Positions 56,256 to 64,000 of a DNA stretch of 64,000 bases are shown piece by piece. A program made the position numbers and the translations under genes. Below the pieces are notes generated by a model. That model saw only the letters and a list, made by a program, of their open reading frames with translations. It had not been told where the DNA came from and did not search any database. Each line of letters begins with the position of its first letter. Position 1 is the first letter of the stretch. Source of the stretch: Flaccisagitta enflata (Eukaryota; Chaetognatha; Sagittoidea; Aphragmophora); assembly GCA_965153355.1 (NCBI GenBank), contig OZ231126.1, positions 5,084,001 through 5,148,000 on the forward strand, written 5' to 3'.

Positions 56256-56530
56256 ACAAGGCCAGATACACGGCTACCGAAGTCGCGTGTGGGTGGGCAG
56301 GGGCAATATTTGGGGTCACTAGACCATTTGGGCAGGAGCAGTGAGGTCAAAGAATTAAAATCCAAAGGCATGAGCCGTAACCACTCGGCCACTACGAGCC
56401 CATGTTTAAAAGTGGTCGAAGTTGAATGGGGGAGAATCGAATCCAAGACCCCACATTCAAATCCAAAAGCTAAGCAAAATTCCTGTATGGAATCATAGGT
56501 CATCAGCCCTTCGGGGCTGCTCCCCATTAG
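56256..56530 (-). mobile_element. SINE-like element with tRNA-derived promoter motifs
   Basis: On the minus strand the sequence contains TAGTGGCCGAGTGGTTACGG (A box-like, as in tRNA-Ser/Leu; complement at about 56373-56394) and GATTCGATTC (B box-like; at about 56434-56443), then a GTCGCG-family head (complement of AACAAGGCCAGATACACGGC at 56256). The right end matches the GGCAGCGGCCCC foldback arm. The order of the boxes is unusual, so it may be a composite. Confidence 0.5.
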
Positions 56531-56624
56531 TTTAGCACTATAACACTTTATGAAGTCAATGGGGCATCGGTAACTGCTGACCACAATGACAATGACAAGC
56601 GGCCTTTACTATTTTGTACATTAG

Positions 56625-56870
56625 GTCATTTCCAGAGTAATTTTGAACCTTTTTAGTCATCTTAAGTCACTGTAAGTCATTTTAAATCATTATAAGTTTT
56701 TTATCTTATACTATGTCATTTTAGGTCATTCTATGTTGTTTTAGGTCATTCTTCTATTTTTGTACATTGTTATTTTGGGTCATTTTAGTCATTTCAGGTC
56801 AACTTAGTTGTACAAGTCACCTAAGGTATTTAAAGTCATACAAGTCATTTTAAGTCACTGAAGTCATTTG
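56625..56870 (+). repeat. AGTCATTTTA decamer array
   Basis: About 18 imperfect units of AGGTCATTTTA/AAGTCATTTT. The same decamer forms the core of the GTCGCG-family copies at 32398 and 55788. Confidence 0.85.
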
Positions 56871-57237
56871 GCAGTGGGTAATCTGTTCATGTTGTATAAA
56901 ACAGTGAGATTTAACCTAGGGGGTTGCTCGGGGTCGCTTGAGGTTGCTCTGGGCTGCTTACAAGTGCTGGCCTTGTTTTTGAGTCTGTCCTCGCAGATCT
57001 ATCAGAAGTCTTGTCCATCTGTTGGTCGGTTGGCAGGTTGGTTGGTTGCTCGGTCGCTCATACTTGTTCAAACTGCGCAAAATGACTCATTCCGACGTCT
57101 CTCCATTACCATTCATGGCTTCCCACTTTCATATTCATTCATTCATTCATTCTTTGATCCATTCTCAAACGTTCTTTTAGCAAGGCGCACATTGCTTTTC
57201 CTTGTTTCCTTGTCCCTCACCCACTGACCTCCTCTAG

Positions 57238-57547
<310 letters not shown>

Positions 57548-57729
57548 ATTCTCCTTGATATCCAAGCCCTAGCCACATGCGTCTCTCGTCACTCTCGGAC
57601 TTTCTCACTAAGCTGTTGTCGCGCCCGCGGCCATGCGGCCAGTGACGCTGCTGCTCCTATTGCTGAAGCCACGAATGCTGCTGCTACTGTTGTTGCTGCA
57701 GCTCTAGATATTCTGCCAGAGGAAAAATA

Positions 57730-57732
<3 letters not shown>

Positions 57733-57766
<34 letters not shown>

Positions 57767-58014
57767 AAGAGAGAGAGAGAGAGAGAGAGAATATAAGTAT
57801 GATTATTTTGCTCTTGTGTGTCTCAGACCGCAGAAAAGAGGCGAAAGAGGAAACAAGAAGGCAAAAGAGAGAGAGAGAGAGAGACAGAGAGAGAGCGCGC
57901 GCGCTTGTAAATGAACGAGCGAGCCAGAGAGAGAGCGAACATGGGAGAGACCAGAGCCGGCCGCTGCCACCCGCGCCCGCGCGCATGCCCAAGCGCGTGA
58001 CACAGTCAAAGGGA

Positions 58015-58085
<71 letters not shown>
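57733..58085 (+). repeat. (GA)n tracts
   Basis: GA at 57734-57790, 57866-57898 and 58017-58082, separated by GC-rich sequence with a short GCGCGCGC run at 57896. Confidence 0.94.
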
Positions 58086-58269
58086 CTGTTGCTTCAAGGG
58101 GAGGTGATAGAAAAGCGTAAAGATTGGAGGGAGGGTGTTATCGCGAAAAGGTGATTGAGGCTAGAATGAATGCCCCTTCAAGCTCGGCTTGGACATAGGA
58201 AGCGAAACCCAATAGATTCGTTGATAAAGGAGAGCAGGAAAACCAACGCGTTTTAGATCAAGGTGAAAG

Positions 58270-58272
<3 letters not shown>

Positions 58273-58359
<87 letters not shown>

Positions 58360-58412
58360 CAGAGAGTCAGAGAGAGAGACAGAGAGAGACAGAGAGAGAG
58401 AGACAGAGAGAC
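58273..58412 (+). repeat. (GA)n then GACAGA
   Basis: GA 58274-58350 followed by degenerate AGAGACAG. Confidence 0.94.
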
Positions 58413-58592
58413 AGATGGATAGACAGGTACATATAGTGACAGACTGGTACAGATACACCGAAATTGAATTATGAAAAATTGAGATAGAAGGGGGTTGAGA
58501 AAGAGAGACACTAGGACAGGTGCAAAGTAAAACAGCAGGAAGGAAAGTGAGGAGGCAAGAAGTAAAATAGTAAAGGTAGTAGAAAGTATGGA

Positions 58593-58831
58593 AACAAGTG
58601 ACGCGGGGTCACAATATCGTTGTGGACGAGTGAGCAGGGGCAGCTAACCCCCATCCACACCCAACAGCCCACCAAACACCCTTTCCAACACAGACACAAG
58701 AAGCTTCAAAACGCTCGTTTTTCCAGTTTCCGACTCCTGCTCAGTGAGCAGTGCAGTGTTCACGGACCAATGGACCAACGGACCAACGGACGGACAAAGC
58801 CTCTTATAGAGTTTCGTGTCCGCAACTAAAA
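58593..58831 (+). mobile_element. GTCGCG-family element
   Basis: AACAAGTGACGCGGGGTCAC head, GGGGCAGCTAACCCCCATCC, GACCAACGGACCAACGGACG, tail GTTTCGTGTCCGCAACTAAA. Confidence 0.82.
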
Positions 58832-59194
58832 AGATGGTCAGATGGAGTACAAAAAAGAAAGAGAAGGATGAGGGAAAGGACGGAAAGAATGGGGAAAGGA
58901 ATATTTGAAGGGAAATAGAGGGAGGTAGAAAGGAGAAAGGAAAAGAAAGATGCACGCAAACAGGAGGGCAAGTACGGATGGAATAAGGTTGAGCATGATG
59001 GAAGAAAAGTGGAAGGCCGAAGCGGCAGTGCAGTGAAGGGAGATGGATGGATGGACGGCATGACTGACTAAGACAAACAAGAAACAAAAGGGTAGAAACG
59101 GAGAGTCAAAGATAGAGACAAAGAGAAAGAGTATAGAAGTAGATGCATCCAGAGAGAAAGAGAGAGAGAGAGACTTGGATATACAGAGGGAGTT

Positions 59195-59275
59195 TATTGC
59201 TGGCGAGAATTCTTAGAATTATCGCTACCGAGAATCAGGGTTTTTCGCGCTACCGAGAATTCTCGGTAGCGTTAA
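59195..59275. repeat. GAGAATTCTC palindrome cluster (left)
   Basis: A perfect 22-base palindrome, GCTACC-GAGAATTCTC-GGTAGC, at 59249-59270, with a related half at 59199. The same palindrome with one change recurs at 60805-60826. Confidence 0.8.
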
Positions 59276-59401
59276 AATAGTAAGAGAAATTTGATTCTTG
59301 CTATAGAGAATTTGTTTCTCCTTTTCTCTGCATTTCCTTCTGCTTTCTTTTCTTTCTTTTTTTCCTTCCTCTCTTTTTTTTTCCTTTTTTTTTACACCAT
59401 T

Positions 59402-59680
59402 TTTAGTTGCAGACACGCAACTCTTTAAAAGGCTTTGTCCATCCTTCCGTCGGTTGGTCCATCCGTTGGTTGGTTGGTTTCATTTTTTTTCATTTCTTTT
59501 CCTTCTACTGTTCTTTCTTTTTTACTTTCTTTGTTTTCCTTTTTTCGCTTTTTCTTTTTTTTCTCTCTCTCTTTTTCTCTATCTTTCTTTTTTCCTCTCT
59601 TTCTCTTTTTAGTCGCGTGCACGCGACTCTACACCTTGCCGTTTCGGTCGGTAGGTCAGTCGGTAGGTCGGTCTGTAACA
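59402..59680 (-). mobile_element. two adjacent GTCGCG-family fragments
   Basis: Minus orientation: TTTTTAGTTGCAGACACGCA at 59401 with a short CCGT tract, and TTTTTAGTCGCGTGCACGCG ACTC at 59608 with a GGTCGGTAGGTC tract. Heads are missing. The pyrimidine-rich stretch lies between. Confidence 0.65.
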
Positions 59681-59699
59681 TTTTTAAAATAATGACTTT

Positions 59700-59930
59700 T
59701 TATGTTTTTTTTTAGGTAATTTAAGGTACTCTAGGGTATTTCAGGGTACTTTAGGGTACTTTAGGGTATTTAAGTTTTTCTAGGTACTTAAGGTACTTTA
59801 AGGTACTTTCAGATATTTTCAGGTACTTCTAGGTATTTTTGAGTATTTTTGAGAACTTTTGGGTGTTTCTGGGTATTTTTGGGTATTTTTGGGTATTTTT
59901 GGGTGTTTTTGAGTATTGTATTGGACCAGT
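59700..59930 (+). repeat. GGTACTTTA / GGTATTTTT decamer array
   Basis: About 20 imperfect 10-base units grading from AGGGTACTTT to TGGGTATTTT, next to a GTCGCG-family fragment. 60000-60350 is pyrimidine-rich and 60350-60600 AT-rich without features. Confidence 0.85.
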
Positions 59931-60606
59931 ATTGTATTGATATTGTATCAAAATTGTATCGACATTGTATCACTACATATCGCGTGGCCTTAGGGGGAGG
60001 AACTCTTTTGTTTCTTATTTCCAGACGCAAGCAACTGTTGCCCTCTTGGGCTCGTTTTTTCCTTTTTCTCTTTTTGTTTTTTTTTTTTTCTCTGTTTTTT
60101 TTTTCTTTGTTTCTTTTTTTTCTTCTTTTCGTCTTTGTTCCTTGTTTCCTTTTTTTGTTCTTCTTTTTTTTTCTATCTTTCTGTTTTTTTTTGTTTTTTT
60201 CGTCTTTGTTCCTCCCTTCTTTTCTTCCTTTCTTCTTTTTTTTATTTTTTCTTTGTCGTTTTTCTTTCTTTTTTTTTCATTCTTTTTCTTTTTCTCTTTC
60301 TCAATATCTTTTTCATCTCTTTATTTGAGTGTAATGTGTCCTTTCATAAGTGCAACTCAAAATTGGTAATAATAAATAAAATATTTCTTAAAAATTTTGA
60401 TAACAAAGATAAAATAAAAAACATTTGAAAAATAAAGCTATAAAAATTTGTTTGATGAAGAAATATTTTCTTTGAAAAACCTGAACAAGAAATGATATTA
60501 ATTTTTCAATGAAAAATTTATCCTTATATTTTAATTTTTTAGGGTTTGACATTCATTTTTTGTAAAGGCCTTCTCTCCCACTGGAAACTTGTTCATTAAA
60601 CTAATA

Positions 60607-60688
<82 letters not shown>
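60607..60688 (+). repeat. (GA)n microsatellite
   Basis: Pure GA followed by GAGAATTC-containing short palindromes. Confidence 0.95.
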
Positions 60689-60689
<1 letters not shown>

Positions 60690-60699
60690 CAATTGATTC

Positions 60700-60830
60700 T
60701 CAGTAACAATACTATTTCATGCAATAATCATCATAACTGAGAATCAGTTTTAATGCTATGGAGAATTCTCTATAGCATGAAAACATCAAAATGACATTGT
60801 TAATGCTACCGAGAATTCTCGGCAGCATTA
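60700..60830. repeat. GAGAATTCTC palindrome cluster (right)
   Basis: Three nested palindromic pieces (TGAGAATCAG, GCTATGGAGAATTCTCTATA, GCTACCGAGAATTCTCGG). They may be the ends of an inverted-repeat element of about 1.6 kb starting near 59195. Confidence 0.6.
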
Positions 60831-60951
60831 CCCACTCTATACAGAGCAGGAATAGAGAGGCAGGCGTAAGTTATTGCGATCATAAAGGTAAAGGTGTCGA
60901 CTAAGCCATAATGAGAATGTCGGGGGGTGAAAAATATATGCAAGAATTGTA

Positions 60952-61328
<377 letters not shown>

Positions 61329-61379
61329 AGAACAAGTCTTAAACGTTTTTATGCAATTTTTTTTTTTTTTTTTGTCTGT

Positions 61380-61562
61380 TTTTAGTTGCGGACACGCAAC
61401 TCTATAAGAGGCTTTGTCCGTCCGTCCGTCCGTCCGTCCGTCCGTCCGTCCGTCCGTCCGTCCGTCCGTCCGTCCGTAACCATCGAGTCGAAAAGTGTGA
61501 AAACGCGCATTACCGCCCCTGCCCACCCGTCTGCAACTGATGGCCGTGTATCCGGCCTTGTT
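61380..61562 (-). mobile_element. GTCGCG-family element, intact
   Basis: Minus orientation: TTTTTAGTTGCGGACACGCA, about 60 bases of pure (CCGT)n, CCCCTGCCCACCCGTCTGCA, GGCCGTGTATCCGGCCTTGT. A (GT)n of over 300 bases lies just to the left. Confidence 0.87.
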
Positions 61563-61922
61563 TTTTTCATCGCTTGCCATTTGTTTGTCCGTTTTTCAAA
61601 TAACCTACGGCGAATTTACATTCAAGTTTATAGCTTAGTAATTGTCGCCCATCAGAGGTGGTCTCAGAGCCTCGCCATTTCGTAACATACTTTGACTACT
61701 ATAACATCAAAGGCGTTTAAAGGGCATCGGTTACTGATCTCCGACTGCGTATATTTTGTTGAGTAATTAGAATGTAATAATGAGTTAGTTAGAGTTAATA
61801 TCTACACTCCATGAGTGGTTCCCTGTGCCGCGCCGGAGCTTTGAGTTGATTGATATAATTTACATTTAAAAAAAATGTCAAATGACTATCATTAGTCAGT
61901 CGCGAATGACCTCTATAGAAAG

Positions 61923-62535
61923 AACAAGGCCAAATACACGGCTACCCAAGTCGCGTGTGGGTGGGCAGGGGCAGTGTTAAACGAGGCTGGATACACGGCT
62001 ACCCCAGTCTAGGGCTGCAGAAATTTTTTTGCTTCCTACGAGGGCAATTTTCACATGTTTACCTTCTTACTGGCAATCTTATCAGCGTAATACCTCTTGA
62101 AAGAAAAAAAAAAGAAGCAGAGATAGATACAGAAAGAAACAGAGACAGAAAAAAACTTACTCTCTATTTGTCTGTTTCTTTTCCTCTCTTTTTCCTCCTT
62201 AATTTCTCTTTGACCTTTTTTCATTTTTTTCCATTTTTTTCTTCTTTTTTTTTTTCTTTCTTTTCTTCCACTTTTTTTCCTTGGCCTTCTTTTCCTTCCT
62301 ACTTGCCTTGCTTGCTTCCTACGAGCGCCGCTCGCGTGCTCGGCCACTTTCTGCTGCCCTGCCCCAGTCGCTTGCGGGTGGGCAGGGGCCATATTTGAGG
62401 TCACATGACCATTTGGGCAGTAGGGTCAAAGAATGAAAATAGTAGGGTCAAAAAATGAAAAGCATAAAAAAAGTAAAATGTGACCAACCAACAGACAGAC
62501 CGACCAACAACGCGTAGCACGCGACTAAAAAGGCT
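61923..62535 (+). mobile_element. nested GTCGCG-family copies upstream of XK-related gene
   Basis: Two heads in tandem (AACAAGGCCAAATACACGGC at 61923 and GAGGCTGGATACACGGCTAC at about 61984), another GTCGCTTGCGGGTGGGCAGG at 62367, and a tail ACGCGACTAAAAA ending near 62530. A pyrimidine-rich stretch lies inside. Confidence 0.7.
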
Positions 62536-62688
62536 TTCCAAGCATTTGGGTGATGGTAAGTAATCTACAAACCGCCCATAAAAGCACGAACTGTGAGGGA
62601 CTGACCAACTGACCAACCGAGTGATAGATCGACAAAGCGGGATATTGAGCCGCTTAACACACAACTAAAAAGAAGTAAAGAAACTTGG

Positions 62689-62696
62689 TATATAAA
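62689..62696 (+). promoter_or_regulatory. TATA-like box upstream of XK-related gene
   Basis: TATATAAA about 43 bases before the ATG at 62732, leaving room for a very short 5' leader. It lies about 20 bases after the end of a short interspersed repeat copy. No other promoter element was seen. Confidence 0.4.
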
Positions 62697-62731
62697 GTCA
62701 AAAGACACCTCCTTAACTCGAAGGCTCAGCC

Positions 62732-64000
62732 ATGGAGTTTCAGTCTCTATTCGCTCTTTTGACATTTTGTACGGGGGTGATTTTCACGTCAGTTGATATT
62801 GGCAGTGACGTTGCCCTCGCTCAAGAGTACTGGTCCAACTGTTTCAAAAACGATTCTAACAAAACCATAGATAACAATACGGCTTATGATCCATCAAACA
62901 GTCTAGATGCCGGTGATAACTGTGTTTTTACATTGCCGACAACGCTGTGGATCGCACTTTGCGGGATAGTTCAATTCTTCATTATAGCGCGTTGTCTGTA
63001 TCGTGGCGACGTGCGCCTGAAAGTGTTGCCTAAACCATTTCGGGCCCTTCTTCTCTGCTCCTCGCTTATTTTGCTTGGTCCAATTGTCCTCAACGTGTTT
63101 GGCGTTGCGCTGGTTCTTCAACACACAAATAACGACCGAAGAGCAGAAGATATTGTCAGGTATTCATAACAATGGAATGGCAAGATTCGAGATAGACCAG
63201 GCCAACTATAAGAAATATGTCCACACTCTGTCACATTGATTTTACGCTTACACATAGGGATGCTTCTCACTCATGAATGATGAAGTGCTATTTCTATAGC
63301 GCATGAACTAAAAGAAAGTACTAAAACACCCATAGGTAGATTTTTATCTATGAATCAGTGATAAACTGATGTCACAAAGTGTGGACATATTTCTTATAGT
63401 TGGCCCGGCGAATGTCGAATCATGCCAAATATATAATTGACTCTCAGGAAATGTAAGCAGAATCAAGGGTTTCATAAGCCGCTTCATGTTCTGGAATTGA
63501 TTTGCAGTAAATACGCTAGCAGAATTGTGGGTCCTTTTTCCTATTCATCCAGATAACACCTGTCCCACAATTATTGCAAAAGCTTCACTTCAAATAAAAC
63601 CATGAAAGGCATACTTCTAGTTGGCGCAGTTGTATGAAATTTGAACTGAAGCATTATAACACCTTTGGGTAACTACAGTTCAAATTTCATGTGACTGGGT
63701 CAACGAGAAGTATGCTTGTCATAGTTTTATTTGAAGCGTTACTTTTGCAATAATTGTGGGACGGGAGTTACACCAGTTTTAATGTAGGTCCTTAATCCTT
63801 TCATCCATTCTAAATTTCCATCCAGCTTGAAGTCCCTCATTTCGTTATTGCAAATTTGTGAGGTGACCATTGAGTCACTGCCTCAGTTGGGGACACAGTG
63901 GATGGCTGTGTTTGCAGAGTCATTAAAAGCCATTGATAATGATTCATCATTTGATGGTATGAGCGTCCTTCAATGTTTTTCCGTGTCCTCCTCCACATTC
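62732..64000 (+). CDS. XK-related-like membrane protein, first two exons
   Basis: Exon 1 62732-63159 (ATG in GCCATGG context, donor GTCAG|GTATTC, phase 2) and exon 2 from 63826 (acceptor TCCATCCAG) to the window end. Joined frame: MEFQSLFALLTFCTGVIFTS, VDIGSDVALAQEYW, an extracellular-like loop with two Cys and several N-glycosylation sequons, then membrane segments LWIALCGIVQFFIIARCLYR and LLLCSSLILLGPIVLNVFGV. Exon 2 gives SLKSLISLLQICEVTIESLP followed by QLGTQW. DIGSD near the N-terminus and E-x-x-P-Q-L after a hydrophobic helix match the XK/XKR family, whose members include phospholipid scramblases. The assignment is by pattern; the rest lies outside the window. The single intron holds two inverted-repeat elements. 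Confidence 0.65.
63200..63405. mobile_element. MITE in XK-related intron 1
   Basis: Terminal inverted repeats GGCCAACTATAAGAAATATG TCCACAC at both ends, about 27 bases, with a non-coding 150-base interior. Confidence 0.88.
63552..63772. mobile_element. foldback element in XK-related intron 1
   Basis: About 100-base arms: TGTCCCACAATTATTGCAAA, CTTCAAATAAAAC, GGCATACTTCTAGTTGGC and ATGAAATTTGAACTG are repeated inverted. Nearly the entire element is palindromic. Confidence 0.88.

Noticed and set aside
56256-56530. A functional tRNA gene
   Set aside because: A-box- and B-box-like motifs are present but in the wrong order and no cloverleaf can be folded; better explained by a SINE-like element.

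Overview
The window is nuclear DNA of an invertebrate metazoan. All genes have GT-AG introns, the proteins are animal families (NAB co-repressor, BPI/LBP-like, NACHT receptor, XK-related), and a degenerate TTAGGG-like tract is present. The lineage cannot be fixed from sequence alone. Much of the DNA is microsatellite ((CT)n, (GTT)n, (GAA)n, (GT)n, (CTTT)n, CCGT-type), inverted-repeat elements, and one very abundant short interspersed family.

Layout. 838-20355 (-): a NAB (NGFI-A/EGR-binding) transcriptional co-repressor, ten coding exons assembled with consistent phases. It is open at its 3' end, which lies beyond the left edge. 21279-24012 (-): a long low-complexity Ser/His/Ala-rich coding exon of unrecognised identity. 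24.4-36.4 kb: no convincing gene, mostly simple repeats, copies of the interspersed family and a possible retroelement fragment. 36480-47961 (+): a ten-exon secreted protein resembling the BPI/LBP/CETP family, 779 codons with all phases closing, carrying a large low-complexity insert and a coding poly-Asn tract. 50595-55334 (-): a two-exon HEPN(DZIP3-like)-coiled repeat-NACHT-kelch protein of about 1541 aa, an NLR-like innate immune receptor candidate, with a short mobile element inserted in frame in its HEPN region. 62732 to the right edge (+): the first two exons of an XK-related-like membrane protein.

Main observation. At many exon boundaries of the NAB and BPI-like genes, the exon edge together with its splice donor or acceptor has been tandemly amplified into the adjoining intron. 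The clearest cases are NAB exons 2, 4, 7 and 9 and BPI-like exons 5, 8 and 9. The result is minisatellites whose units are decoy splice sites, some keeping the original reading frame. I know of no standard feature type for this.

Genes work mostly independently. NAB acts in nuclear repression. The BPI-like and HEPN-NACHT-kelch genes lie next to each other and are both plausible innate immunity genes, but nothing in the sequence shows that they act together.
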